Assembly: GCA_963575745.1 (NCBI GenBank)
Contig: CAUYUJ010014760.1
Location: 147,001 to 211,000, forward strand
Direction of reading: 5' to 3'
Length of the DNA stretch: 64,000 nt
Source: Prorocentrum cordatum
Lineage: Eukaryota; Sar; Dinophyceae; Prorocentrales; Prorocentraceae
Part shown: positions 11,765-23,229 of the stretch, piece by piece
Numbering within the stretch: the stretch's first letter is position 1
How the letters are laid out: every line of letters begins with the position of its first letter
The notes under the pieces: generated by a model
The model's input: only the letters and a program-made list of their open reading frames with translations
Told to the model about the DNA's origin: nothing
Database searches by the model: none
Program-made: the position numbers and the translations under genes

Positions 11765-12085
11765 GGCGGCACGCAGGCCCTGCCATGAGGTCCTTCGGTG
11801 GAAGCTCCGAATGGGCCACGAATCATGCAAGGGGCGCGCAGACATGGGTGGTGGGCAGCACGCAGGCCCTGCCAACGGCGCCCTCGGTGGAGCTCTCTAC
11901 GGGACCACGAAACGCGCGAGGGGCGCGCCGAAACTAATGGTGGGCGACACGCAGGCCCTGCCACTTGGGCATTCAGCGAAACTCCATATGGGGCCACGAA
12001 ACATGTGAAGGGCATGCCGAAATGAGTGGTAGGCGGCAGGCGGGCCCTGCCATTGCGGCCTTCGGCGGAGCTCCTTATGGCGCCA
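11765..12085 (-). repeat. About 88-bp satellite, inverted array
   Basis: About four units of the 9960-10960 satellite in reverse orientation (GGCACGCAGGCCCTGCC, then TTCGGTGGAGCTC, then GGGCCACGAAACATG). With the direct array it brackets the 42-bp satellite, making one 2.1-kb inverted structure. Confidence 0.75.
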
Positions 12086-12880
12086 TTAAGCCAGTGGGAG
12101 AGGTGCGCCGACATGGTGGGCACGCGGTGGGCTGAGTAAAGGATCGCGGGAGGATGACATAAAGAAGGAGGAGGATGGCAAGGAATACGTGGAGAGCGAA
12201 GGATGAGATGCGGGGCGCTCCCTTCAAAACGGTGACCCAACGCCACAGGACTGTTGAAACCGATGTCGCGCGCGGCCCCGAGCATGGAATTCGCGGAGCG
12301 CGTCGCCCCCGATCGCGATCCACAGCCCCCTGCCAACCCTCTACCCACCCGAGGTGCGATTGAGCTCGACGGTGGGACCTCCTGCATAATCAACAAAAGC
12401 GGAAATCAACAGACGCGGTTTTGAACATGGCGCCCGCCGTTGGCGCCCGACCCAATGCGCGCGGAGGCTCGCGGCGCAGCTTGAGCTTGATTGCGGCTGC
12501 GGTGTGAGGGAAAGAGGAGAGAGGGGTGGAGGATCGTATGAATATTGTTCATGTGAAACACATAAATGGTTGACCAGTGTTGGCACGCGTCTTCTGTTAC
12601 CTACAGGCCCACTGCATCATTCAAGACACTGTAGATTTGATATGCACATTTTCATGTAGATGTACATGCACGCATAGTTTACGAACACGTAGCCCAAATA
12701 CCGCGCACAGCCCGAAACAAAGAACACAAAAACTCGTTTCATTTGTGTGTGAGAGCAACATCAGAGCCAAACCACTACACCATAAACGTACATGTAAGCA
12801 CATGTTAGCCATCGAGGGGGTCGAACGGCAAGCGCATACATGTCATGTACAGGCCACGTAATGCATGTTGCGATGTGTAC
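12086..12880. other. No supported gene
   Basis: 12125-12400 is unremarkable. 12540-12870 is AT-richer than its surroundings with several ACATGTA-like words. I see no exon or RNA gene. Confidence 0.4.
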
Positions 12881-12889
12881 GCTATGTGT

Positions 12890-13180
12890 TGCAATGACGA
12901 TGTGCCCCCAAAGCGGCCCAACATCGCCCCACTATGGCCCCGCGAGAGCAAGAAGGGGAGCCCGAACTGGCATGTCGAGCACGTCTCCCCATGGCGGCCC
13001 CCAGAACCCCCTAGCCCACCTCCCCTCCCCGAGGTGGGCCCGAGAGGCCGCAATAAGTTTCCAAGACGCCCCCAGGAAACCCCCAAGAGGCAACAACAAC
13101 ATCCCATATGCACCCAAGGGCCCTCCCAGAAGCCCCTGAGAGGCACCCCGAGAGACCATCATACTCATCCATGGGGCCCC
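12890..13180. repeat. Intron-type decamer repeats
   Basis: Irregular repeats of CCCCCAAGAGGC / CCCAAGA words, the same type that fills introns elsewhere in this window (22720-23110, 50740-51180, 52860-53545). Probably intronic or intergenic; no adjoining exon was identified. Confidence 0.5.
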
Positions 13181-13184
13181 TGGT

Positions 13185-14160
13185 CAACAGCCCAGGCACG
13201 GTGGCGGTTTGGGCCAATGGCCATTCTATAACTATCAGTATCGATGCGTCTGACTCTTTAGGGTCGGCGGAACGGCGTATGCCGTTTGACTTAGACACGT
13301 TGGGTGCAAGCATTGGTTGGGGAACGCCATGCGGATGCAAAGCGCGAGCGACGCAACTGCCCCCAGTGCGCAGTCATGAGCTGGGCCGCGATAGTACGGC
13401 TTTGCGGGGGACACGTGGTTAAGGGCGCGTGAATAAACGCGGGCGGGCGTTTAGTTGGCAAGCCCCATCGCCAAGGTATCACTCACCCTCCCCTGGCGGG
13501 CAGCGGAATGGCGCGAGCCACCTGAATAACTAGCGGGCGGTGCGCCACCGGCGGCGGCCGCCCCAAACGGCCACCACCACCGCCCCATCCATGGGCTGAG
13601 CAATGCGGGCCGCATGGCGGGGGACTCGCACACTTGGCCCGCACGGAATGACAAACAACGGTGGCTTTCGGATGGGGACGCGCGCGCAGAAGGCGACCCA
13701 TGCGCCCCGAATAAGCGGGCACGGCATGGATGTCAGGGCGTAGCATATCACTGCAAGGCACGACACAGCACAACATTGAGCATCGTTGAGCTTCAAACCA
13801 TTGGAAACCTACACGTGGCATAGCCTGTCGTAGCAGTGCATAGTTTAGCATACCATTTGCACGACATCACACAGCATTAGCGAACCATGTCATAGCATTA
13901 CTTGTGTATGAATTGTCTGCGGCACGACCCCAATCGACTATATCACGCACTTGCAGGGGGGCGTTGGCCTGGGGACAGCAAATCGCTGAACTGCACTGGC
14001 CAATCCGAAATTCAACGCGCAGACGCAGAGACTGCACAGCGATCGGCTCAGAGCCGTCAACTTCTGCAAACAACTGGCGGATAGGCAAAACTTGGGAGGA
14101 GGGAGATACACGGCGAACATGTCGCACGCTCAATTGCAGTCTCACCAGGCCACCAAGCCC
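13185..14160. other. No firmly supported gene; possible weak exon on minus
   Basis: A C/T-rich tract ending CGCCAG on the minus strand (near 14070) precedes an open stretch (LFAEVDGSEPIAVQSLRLRV) that might be a further exon of the fragment at 14162-14545. Two frames are open, so I do not call it. Confidence 0.25.
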
Positions 14161-14161
14161 A

Positions 14162-14545
14162 TCAGTAAACAGAGGGGTCACCTTCAGGCTCAGAACCCTC
14201 GCCATCCCTCCTCTCGCGCTCAGCCTCCTCGAAACGCCGCCAGTCGCCGCCGTACTCGGCCCGACCAGCAACTCGAGCAACCGACCTCTCACCTAAGCTT
14301 GGATGGTACATCATGTGGGCGTGGTGGGAGTCCTGGGTATTGTGCACGAGCCACGCATGGCCGAACCCCATTGGCCTCCCCATGCCTGGATAAAGATGTG
14401 GATTCGCAGCCTGAGTCATTCGAAGGGTCTTCACGCACTTCCCATGCAAGGGGTTCGAACACACGCATTCTACAATGGAGTCTCCATCGGGCCGCCGATA
14501 GTATCGAAAGCGCCCGCCACCACGGATCACCATATGGAACCTCAC
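14162..14545 (-). CDS. Gene fragment with HGKC and GRPxGF motifs, unknown function
   Basis: About 120 residues with well-ordered composition: RFRYYRRPDGDSIVECVC, then NPLHGKCVKTL, then GMGRPMGFGHAWLVHNT and a charged tail. The spacing of Cys-x-Cys, HGKC and GRPxGF...AWL resembles a domain I recall from many predicted dinoflagellate proteins; this is memory, not a search. An in-frame ATG is at 14533. The reading could begin upstream, because a TGAG acceptor precedes 14543. Near the end an AAG/GTGACC donor (about 14172) suggests that the last residues are intron and the gene continues. It is either an internal exon or a relic. Confidence 0.45.
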   Translation of the reverse strand: MRFHMVIRGGGRFRYYRRPDGDSIVECVCSNPLHGKCVKTLRMTQAANPHLYPGMGRPMGFGHAWLVHNTQDSHHAHMMYHPSLGERSVARVAGRAEYGGDWRRFEEAERERRDGEGSEPEGDPSVY

Positions 14546-15479
14546 GTCGGAGTGCCCGTGCCCTCCATGCCCGACGTGCGGGCCAGGGGCGGCAGGGGGG
14601 CCGCCATCACCATCACTGTCGGATGGAAGGTGCTCGTCGCTCTCGTGCCCCTGTCGAGCGAACGCAAAACGGTGGGGTGAGTTGCCAGAGTGAGAGGGGG
14701 GGGGGATGCGGTGCGCTAGGATGATGACGCGAAGGCGTTACACTAATACCCAGAGCCAGATTAGTATACGGGGAAGGTGTCGTTGCACGCATGCCGACGC
14801 TGCTCGGGGCCAACTTTAGAAGCCCACCCCGTGGCATAGCGGGTGCGTAGGTGGGACCCCCATTGCGCCTCCGAAAAGCTTATCCGAGACCATTGGGCTT
14901 TGTATAGGGCCTCTTGGAGGATAGATGGCGGCCTTGAGGGCCATTGGGGTGGCTAGATCGACATGCGAATTCGTGCCCCCATCCCCTCCCGCCCGCCTGG
15001 GGCCCATATGCCCTCTTTGGGCACCCGTTGGTCGTTCTGGGTGTCCACTCCTGGGCAGCCGCGCTGCCCTCACGCGCCTCATGGGTGCTCTTTTGGGGGA
15101 GGGGGGGGGGCGCTCGGGCCGACGTGAAGCGATCGAATGCAGGTTTGGCCGTCTAGGAGCCAGAGGAAATCAAAACCCGATGGGCCTCGAATTGCTTTCA
15201 AGACACTGTCGGGAAACCAGCGACGGCCCATGGCGGCCCCAGGACGGCCCACGGTGCCCATTGACCGCACCAGGCTGCTCCGAGTGGGCACCCATGTCCA
15301 GGAAGCCCCCAGGAGGCCCCAACCATGCCCGCAAGAGCCCTCATCATCCTATACCTCCTCCCCGCCGCCCCCGTATCCTCATCCGGCCTGCCCCCCTCCT
15401 CGTCATCATCCTCGCCCCTCCCCGCGGCCATCCAACCGCATCCCCCATGCGGCCGTTACGTGCCCTGTCAATCGTAAAA
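14546..15479. other. No supported gene
   Basis: Mixed GC-rich DNA. There is a G-run at 15098-15110 and weak CCCCAGGA/GGCCCC decamer-like repeats at 15220-15330. No exon is recognised. Confidence 0.4.
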
Positions 15480-18400
15480 TCATGCTCTTGCAGGGGTGCC
15501 CAAACATATCTGGCAACCGCATTTTCTAAGTGAGGGGGCCTCGTCCTCGCCGCCTGACTCGTGGCCTTCTGAGTCCTCGTCGGCGCCCACTCCTGCGCCA
15601 GCGCGCTGGGGAGGCCAAAGCCGAAACCACGTCTGCCTCCCACTCCCCGCAGCCAGATGCACTGTCGCAGAGACCGCGCGCGGGGCGAAGAGCCCGCGGC
15701 GCCGTGCGCCCTCCCGAAGCTCGAACAAGGCGCCGATCAGGACACCCTGGTTCGGCAGCTCCGCCCCGTCGGCCATGCGGTAGAGGGTCTGCCACTCCAG
15801 CGCGGCCTGCGGGGAGGGGGGGTAGCGGGGGACACACTTGGGCGCTTTCCCATCGGGGCGCAGTCGCCCTTGATGGCGCCTCGGGGCACGCGCCTACCCG
15901 CGAACGAACCCCCGAGGCGCCTCAGGGGGCGACTGCACCCGAACACGAAAGCACCAATGAAAAGCAGACGCTTGCAAGTATGCGTTGCCAAGCTCCACGG
16001 GGCCCCTCAGAAACCCCCGACGGCGCCTAAGTTCGGCGTGCGCCTCGCACGCCTGGCGCCCCATGGCCCCACATGGGCCTCGAAGTGGACCCCCAACGGA
16101 GCCCCACGGGGCCTCCTTCATCAAGCACGCCCCTCACGCAGACCGTTGCCAATGGGCCCCCAGGAGCACGCTGCTGGACCCCACGGCTGCGTTGGAGACC
16201 ATGACTTTGGGCACAACCCTCGCGCGTTTCTCAGCGGACGCTCGAGGCCCCGAGGGCCCCCAACACAACCGTGACGAAATCTGGAAACTCAAAACCCGCA
16301 CTGGTAACAATATTGTACACCCGCATCCTTCAAGTTCACGACTGGGCCATCCCAATCTTGGCGGAGCATGGTTTGCAGCGCGGGTCGGAATGGCGACAAG
16401 TAGTGGACAGCAAGATGGTACCACGAGCACACCACCTCAGCTGCCTCGAAGTCGAGCGGCACGTTGTGGTCGTCAGGTTCTCGTCGCATCCGCGCGACGC
16501 ACAGGACGAGGCTGCCAGCAATCAGCTTCTGGCGAGCGGCACTGTCCTTGGGACATCGCACCTTCAGCATCCGCAGCACCGAGTTGCGGAAGGAGTAGGT
16601 GTCTTTGCCCTTGGCGCCGCACAAATGGACGCCTGCCTTGGCGCAACGCCACTGGTTTCTCTCTGCAGCAGTCTCCTTCCTGATCGGCTCGGCCGCTGCA
16701 TGCATCTGCATGGTGCGCTTCCTGCCCCAATCAGCGCCGAGCAGAGGCCGCGCCGTGCGCCCGCTGGGGCAGCGACCCACGGCGACCAAAGCAGTCACGC
16801 AAGTGGTCCGCACGGCTGCCGCACTCTGGAAAGTCAAGTGCGAAAACCTCTCCATGGGCACAGGCACCGCGCCCAGTTGGTGCAGCAATGGAGCTATCAG
16901 AGGAGACGTCCCAAACACGTTCTGCACCAGGTCGCGCGAGTTCCGAGAACTGTAATCCAGCAGATCCGATGTGAGCTGTCTATGCTCCGCAGCCTTCAAC
17001 TTGCCGAACCACTTCGCGTCTGCCCGAGCCGATTGCAGGGAGGTATCCAAGGTAGCGCCCCCCTCGACGATCGCCTCGGCCAGGCTCGTCTTCTGGTCTA
17101 CCTCGTCGTCGTCCCCCATGCCCCCACCCATCGGGTTCGATATCATGTCACTGATACGTTGGCAGCGAGCCTGCTGCTGCTCTCTATGAGCGGCCCTGAC
17201 AACGTCCCTCCTGATGGGCCCGAACGGGCGCTCGCCAGCGCGGCGCCTCTCCGCGCCCTGCGCCCCAGCAGCCTGCAATTGTGCAAAGCGAACGGGGTCG
17301 TTCGCTTTGACGTCCCTGTACCTCTCCCCCAAGCTGCCGAAATCGCGGAACAGGCCGACGTCGCTCTCGGCGACGAAAGCCCTCCAAGGCCCGCTCCAGC
17401 CAGCAGCCGACGGCGATGCGTCACCATCGTCACCAGGGTCGTCGGCAGCGTCGCACTGGATGCGAAGGTTCTCAGGGAGCACGAACTTCTCAGCCAACGT
17501 GTGATCGTGCTCCAGCATCGCTCGGAATCGACTTAACACCCATTGAGCGGATATGTAGCCAAGCTCTTGTTGATGTGTCTGGCAGCCGAGCTTCTTGCAT
17601 AATCGACGGACGAACGCCCAGCCAGCCTCCACTGGAGCCATCGACGTACGAATGCACGATGCTAGAAACGCTAGTCGCACAATAATCTCGGACTGGTCGC
17701 CACAGTCCAAGTTATCCTCCAAGAACTTCCTGCCGAAGGCCCCGTACACGCAATAGTCTCGGACTCGGCCAGCTCGAACTTGGGCGAGTCGACTAGGGTC
17801 ATGCACCAGCCTGAACAACTGGACGTCCTTGGAACGGTTGGGAGCGGCCCACAGCTCCTCGATCAGGGCACCAAGGCGGCTGAACAACCTAAACACCTTG
17901 GTCACGTTGGCATCGTCGAAGTACTTGATCGGCACGATCGTCCAAAACTCATCCTCATCGTACAGGTGGCGTAGCTTTCTGAAGGCACTCACCTCTGCGG
18001 CACCCTCGGCGGCAACGCTGATCCGATACTGCCTGCCCGCCATTGCCGCCGCCATCGACTGCCCCGCAGACAGCGCCGCAGCGACCTTGTGCCGCTGCTC
18101 ACGCTCCCAAGCTTCGCCTGACATCGTGAGACCAACGTGGTCCAGCGGCGCCAAGACTGTGAGGGCCATTCTCATGAGCAGTAAGTCGAACAGCGGGTCA
18201 GACAGAATCCAGTCGCAGGCGATGCGCCTGTCTGCAGAATTCTGCTCCTCCGCCGCATCGATCGGGTTCCGCCCGCCGTCGCGGGCAGCGGGCCCAACCT
18301 CGGGGGCGACAAATGGGACAACCGCTGCTCCGCCACCTGGCACTGGCGCCGCGGCCGCGGCGACTTCGCCAGCCGCGGCGACAGGCCTGCGAGGCCGCGT

Positions 18401-20403
18401 CCCCTTGCTGCGCGCCCAGGCAGGGTACACGTGGGCAAGTATGCCATTGCAAACCTCCAACATCCCGAAGGCGCACGTGCACTCCGTGTGGCCAGTCCAA
18501 TGGTGCTCAGCAAAGTTGTCAGGGGCACGGCTGCAAAAGGCGTAACACAGGCCCTCCACGACGAGTGTCTTATGCGAATCAATCTGGGCAGGCGTGTAGT
18601 CGGCCTCCTCGCCAGCAAGGTAAATCGGTATTATATCTCGCCGCCGCCAGTCGCCATTCGGAAACATGTGCCTCGCAACGAGCTTCGGGACAGAGTTCTG
18701 CAGGCTGGTGGTGAACAGCCTGATGCACCTCATGCGGTACAGAGCCGCATCCGCAGGACACTCTCCAAAGACAGGTTCGATCAGCGGTCGGACCACGGTC
18801 TTGAACATCCGCCTGAAAGAAGTCATGGACCCCAGCACTCTCAATGACGCAGCCGCACGCTTCATGCCCACGATGGTGGGCTTCAGCGTGGCAAACAAAT
18901 GCGTTTTGATAGTCATGGCAACGTGGGCGCTGCAATCTAAATCCACACCGCCCTCTGGGCGTACAGGCTGCGTTTCTTCCAACCCACCGTTCTTCCCCTT
19001 CGGGGAGGGGATTGCCCCTCCCCCGACCCCCCGACCCCTGGACCTGGACGGGGGGGGGGGGGGCGTTGCGAGTAGATAGAGCGTCCAATGTGGCCCTCGA
19101 TGGCTCCAGGAGGGCTCCAGATAGCCCAAGATGCACTCCATGATAACCTCACCTCGCCTGGGCCTGGGCGTCGTTTCTAAATGGGCTGGTGGGGATACGC
19201 GAAGCGCCACGAATTCAAGTGCTGGTCGTCGGGGGCGTCCATGATGCGAACGCCGCGCTCTGTCTTCGCGTTGACGGGGGCCCTATCCAGACATGTGCCC
19301 CGAAAGCGCTGCTCGAACCCTCTCGAACGAAGTGACCCACCAAACACGTTATGCAGACATTGCCTGCAGTTCTCGGCAGTGCAGCGGTCGATCGCTTGCA
19401 GGCGGTTGGGCTGCTCCCCCGACAGCATGCACCATGAAACGGCCCCGCCCCGCCTGTGGTCGATAACGCGCAGCAGCATCGAAAACTCTGTCCTGATCTG
19501 GAGCAGCTTCATCGGGCCAACCTCGGACGCACTCATAGCAGCAAGCTGTGATGGCAGCTGCCCGACAAGCGCGTCGCCCTGCACGGCATCAGGCAGCGCC
19601 AACGCGATTGACTCCAGCATGCGGTGCCGACCTCCACCGCGAATGAAATCAACAAACTTCAGCGTGTGCGGCGACTCGTCGTACATGAGGAACTCGGCGT
19701 AGTGCATCGGTTGTATCTGCACGGGGTCGCCTGGCACATCACTGCTGGTAAGTGCGAGCTCCAAGGCTCGGCGCTCCGCTCGATTGGAGAGTATGGCAAT
19801 GGATGCAGCGTCCATCATCCGATTTTTGATCTCGTGGCGTTCTGTGCCGAATTTGTCCTCCAGGTGGGCAAGGGACATGACAGCAGTTGAGCACTCAGGA
19901 TTCAGACGGCTATTCAATAGCCGCATGGTGTTGCCGTCAATCTGACACTCGCCCTTGCGAGACGCACACAGCCACGATTCGAACAGGGGCAATAGCGGGC
20001 TCGGCGCGCCTGGGAACACATCGCCCTGCAAGAGGCGGCGAACAGTATCAGCACCATAATCCTCCAGCACTGGCACCCTCAACCTCTTCTGCTGAGGCTC
20101 GTCGGCTGGCCCCTCGCCAGCGGCCGCCGCCGCTGGCCGCCTCGCGACGCGCCCGCCTCTGGCGCGCCCAGCTGCGCGGCCACCGCGCCCAGCGCCAGCT
20201 CGGCCGCGGCCGCGGCCTCGACCTGGATCTCCTCGCCCAGGCGCGGGCGCGCCAACGCCCCGCCCAGGCCCACCCGCGACAGGATCACCGCCAGGCCCGA
20301 GGAGGCCAGGGCCAGCGCCATCCCACTCCACGCACACGTCCCCGGAGCCGCCCTGGAGCCGTTGCGCTCTCGAGCGGGGGGCGAGCCGAATCCGAAGGGC
20401 CAA
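15480..20403 (-). CDS. Three-exon gene of unknown function behind a DinoSL relic
   Basis: Exon 1 ends at 19211 (or 19199), exon 2 is 18929 to about 16340, and exon 3 is 15806-15480. Junction phases agree: exon 1 leaves two bases, exon 2 opens with one, and exon 3 opens in phase 0 after a strong acceptor (CCCCCCTCCCCGCAG). Exon 2 is rich in Trp, Cys and His (CDWILSDPLFDLLLMR; APVEAGWAFVRRLCKK; HHWTGHTECTCAFG). Exon 3 encodes ALEWQTLYRMADGAELPNQG and ends CGCQICLGTPARA. No family is recognised; the length and mix could fit a domesticated transposase, but I see no confident catalytic triad. The first ATG (20321) opens an 80-residue frame (MALALASSGLAVILSR) that differs from the long exon-1 frame beginning around DEPQQKRLRVPVLEDYG, so a frameshift or small intron lies near 20080-20240. 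The protein may be decaying. Confidence 0.6.
15807..16339 (-). other. Probable second intron of the three-exon gene
   Basis: The donor GTGAAC at 16339 follows WDGPV in phase 0; the acceptor is GCAG at 15807-15810 after a long pyrimidine run. Reading straight through exon 2 instead ends after 18 unlike residues (GVQYCYQCGF). The interior carries GGCGCCTC/CCCCGAGG words related to the satellites elsewhere. Confidence 0.45.
18930..19210 (-). other. Intron made of a dispersed repeat element (introner-like)
   Basis: On the minus strand there are two possible donors, GTGGCG at 19210 or GTATCC at 19198; both give phase 2. The acceptor is TTGCAG at 18930. Its sequence matches the element at 6950-8035 at both ends and in the CCCCTTCGGGG hairpin. 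Related pieces are at 51960-52195 and 52555-52830. Introns made by mobile introner elements are known in dinoflagellates; assigning this family to that class is inference. Confidence 0.6.
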
Positions 20404-20411
20404 AATGGCTA
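20399..20411 (-). other. Relic of the dinoflagellate spliced leader
   Basis: The minus strand reads TAGCCATTTTGGC, an exact 13-base match to the interior of the conserved 22-nt DinoSL, with CCGTA (the leader's 5' bases) a few bases upstream. It lies 78 bp ahead of the first ATG of the 15480-20403 gene. DinoSL is added to mRNA by trans-splicing, so its presence in genomic DNA next to a gene is a known mark of re-inserted cDNA. Confidence 0.6.
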
Positions 20412-20770
20412 GTTACGGTGTGACCGCGCGGCATAGCATAGCCGTAGCACATCATGGTTGTCGTTGCATTGCATTGGCATTCAACGTTGCACGGCATACC
20501 ATCAATCAGCGCCGCAGTGCATGACCAAGCTAACCTTTGTCTAGCACCATAGCACACCGCGCCACGCATTCCCCGACAGTGCTCGCACATGCACGGCCGC
20601 AGCTTCTAAGAGACAGGGCAAACGGAGGGCGTGAGTTTCCTGGCGGCGTCGGTCGCGCCCGTTGTTTGCGCCATAGGTTGCGCCCGCCAGCCGCAGCGTT
20701 GACGCGGCAATGGCCCCCCCTGCTACGGGGGGGAGGCACTGGACCACGGGGTTCGCGAGCGCGCGGCCCC
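20412..20770. other. Flank of SL-relic gene, no gene seen
   Basis: Contains short GCAT/TGCA words and a CCCCCCCTGCTACGGGGGGG hairpin near 20712-20731. No oligo-A tract or exon is visible. Confidence 0.35.
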
Positions 20771-20774
20771 AGAC

Positions 20775-21230
20775 ACCATGAACCCATTGGCCGCAGAGGG
20801 CCCTGACACCGCGGGGCACCCGCGGCCCGCGGCCCCAGACACCATGAACCCCATGGGCATAGGGCGCCCTAAGCCAAGGGACCCCCGAGACCCCCTAGGC
20901 CCGTGGCCCCTAGGCCCTAGGCCCTTGGAGACTCTGAGCGCCTGGAGCCCCGAGAGCCAACGGCCCCAGACACCCTGGGCCCCATGGGCGTTGGAAGCCC
21001 TGAGCCACTGGAACCCCGAGGCCCACGGGTCAGGGGTTCCACACAGCATGACCCCCAAGCCCTTGAAGGCCCTGAACGCCTAGAATCCCGAGAGCCAACG
21101 GCGCCAGACGCCCCGAATCCCATTGGCATTGGAAGCCCTGGGACCCTGGAGCCCCGAAGCCCAAGTGCCCCACACAATCTGATCCCTGAGGCACCCTAGA
21201 CCCTCGGCGCCAGGAATCCCGAGTCCCGAG
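20775..21230. repeat. About 70-bp degenerate tandem repeat
   Basis: Five to six diverged units built from GGCCCCAGACACC, CCCATGGGC, TTGGAAGCCCTGAG, CTGGAGCCCCGAGAGCCAA. Half-units of about 36 bp are visible. Confidence 0.6.
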
Positions 21231-21657
21231 AGCAAACGGCCAATACACCCCGAACCCCGAAGTCCCTGGAGACAGTGGAGCCCCGTTAGGCGCCCCCCCC
21301 ACTAGTGGCTTTCGAGGCCCATTCGCGGCCCTCTTGAGGCCTGCACGGGCCGACCGAGACATGGGCGGAGTCGGAGTGCCGAGAGGCATCTTGACATGGC
21401 AAAGCCCGATTGGGAGGATGGGGTGGGGATGAGGTGGCAAGGACAACACATCGTGTTTCACCAACCTTCGACACGAGCACACGATGTGCGATCACCAAAC
21501 GTGACCGCTCCATGCTCGTATCATCTGCTGCATCGAGCTGGAGCGCACGAGAAACACATGCGACTTGAAACCTGGTCTGCGGGCTCAGGCTCGCGAATCT
21601 CTGATCGCTGAGCCTTCCCGCCGCGTAGCTCGAGCTCGTGCTGCACAGACTGGTGAA
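21231..21657. other. Downstream flank of the 21658-22706 exon
   Basis: No repeats or exons that I can support. It would hold the 3' UTR of the minus-strand gene. Confidence 0.35.
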
Positions 21658-22706
21658 CTAGAGCTTGAGCGAGTCGCCCTCGAGGACATCATCGACGTCC
21701 AACGGCGCCTGCGACTCGCCGCCCATGCCGTACGGGCGAGGGTTGCTGCCGCCGCTGTGCTCCGCGCCAAACTCCTTCAGCGTGTCGAACACGGGCGGCG
21801 GCTTCTCGTCGTAGCGCTGCGTCTCCAAGTGCTGCTCGGTGATCTTCTTGTTCTGGAGCGTGCCGCCGCCCTTCTGCCGCTGCTGCTCCGCCTTGTCGGA
21901 GGGCGCCTCACCGTCAGGCTTGGCCTTGGAGTGCAGCTTCGGCCTCGGAGTACCGCCCTTGTCGGAGTGGTGCTTCGCGCCGTCGGGGCCGTCGCCGTCG
22001 TCGCCGTCCTTGGAGCCGCCGCCCTGGTCGCAGTCGGCCGCTGCACTGGCCGCCGCCGGGGCGCCTGCCTCCGCGGCCGCTCGGAGCCCGTGCCAGGGCG
22101 AGCGAACGGCGGCCGCGGTGGCCTTCTCTGCTGCCTCCTTCTGCCTGGCCGACTCCCACACCAGGCTCAGCTCCTGCCCGAGGATGCGGAAGCTCTGATT
22201 CTGGTTGAGCGCCTGGGGCCGCACCGCTTTCTTGGGCATCTTTCTGTCGTCGCCAACTGCCGAGCCCAACTGCTGCTGGACCACCGACTCTGCCTGGCAA
22301 CCACTGCTGTTCACGTCGCCCTCGTCGTCGTCGCTGGTGATCTCGATCTGCGTGAACACATTCGGATCCAGGTGCGGTGCAAGTTTCGGCCTCTTCTCTT
22401 GTGGTTCTCCGTCGGCGAGCTGCTGCAGTAGACTGTCGACGTCGACGTCGCCCTTTTTGCTGTCGTCGACGTCCTTGCTGCTAGTGTCGATCACGAGTGG
22501 GATCCAGACGACGTCGCGCCTCTTGTAGCCAACTGGCAGCTCATCTAGCTTCATCGTCACGTGTGCGACTCTGTATGTGCCGAACGCCTTTTTCGCGTGC
22601 TCAAGGGGTGGTCCAGCATCCATCTGCATTGCCTGTGGCGGCGTGGCGTCGGTGCTGGCGTTGGTGCTGGCGTCGGCGCTGGTCTCCAGCAAGCCGATCT
22701 GGCCCT
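21658..22706 (-). CDS. Last exon of an acidic Gln/Asp-rich protein, unknown function
   Basis: About 348 residues, complete to a TAG at 21658. The exon opens right after CTTTTCCCATCAG (acceptor at 22707-22708, or two bases later at 22705-22706 in phase 0) with GQIGLLETSADASTNAS. The first third looks folded (HAKKAFGTYRVAHVTMKLDE, GYKRRDVVWIPLVIDTS). Then come acidic clusters (ITSDDDEGDV), a helical stretch (FRILGQELSLVWESARQKEA) and a long charged, Gly/Gln-rich disordered tail ending DVDDVLEGDSLKL. No known domain is apparent; a nuclear or RNA-binding role is only a guess from composition. Upstream on the same strand is decamer-repeat DNA typical of an intron, so earlier exons lie beyond 23100 or are missing. 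Confidence 0.6.
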
Positions 22707-22719
22707 CTGATGGGAAAAG

Positions 22720-23110
22720 GTTTGGGCCGCGACGGCGTCGGGAGCCCCCGTCGGGGGCGCAAGATGGCCATGCGGTCCCCGAGACGACCCCGAACGTGGC
22801 CCTGGGGCCCCCAACACTGCACTCGAAATGGCCTGGGCCCCCCCGAGACAGCCCAAGATGGCCTCGAGGCCCCCAAGACGGCCCCCAGGGGACCGCTTAC
22901 GATCCCACGATGCACCCCGAGAGGCCCAATATACCCTGGTGGGCATCACCCACGAGGCCACAAAAGGCCCCCCACCCGCTAGAAGCCCCAGACCCCAGAA
23001 CCCGAAAATGCACCTCGAAGCCCCAACCCCCAAAAGGCCACAACAGGCAACCCAGAAGCCTCAGACTCCACGATCCCAAGAGCCTCCCCCCAGACCAAGC
23101 CGTCGGTGGA
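22720..23110. repeat. Decamer repeats, probable intron of the 21658-22706 gene
   Basis: Repeats of CCCCCGAGACAGCCCAAGATGGCC type, period about 10 or a multiple. The repeats stop just before the acceptor at 22707, consistent with an intron. Confidence 0.5.
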
Positions 23111-23229
23111 ACTCCCTATGCGGCACGAGACGCACGACGCGCACGTCCACGCGCGCGCGTCTGATTTCGCGCGGGGGCGCCATGCGGGCGCCCCTCCCCG
23201 CAATAAGGTTCCCCTCGTCGCCCCCCTCG

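Noticed and set aside
21565-22431. 288-aa plus-strand ORF
   Set aside because: Antisense of the 21658-22706 exon, which has the acceptor and better composition.
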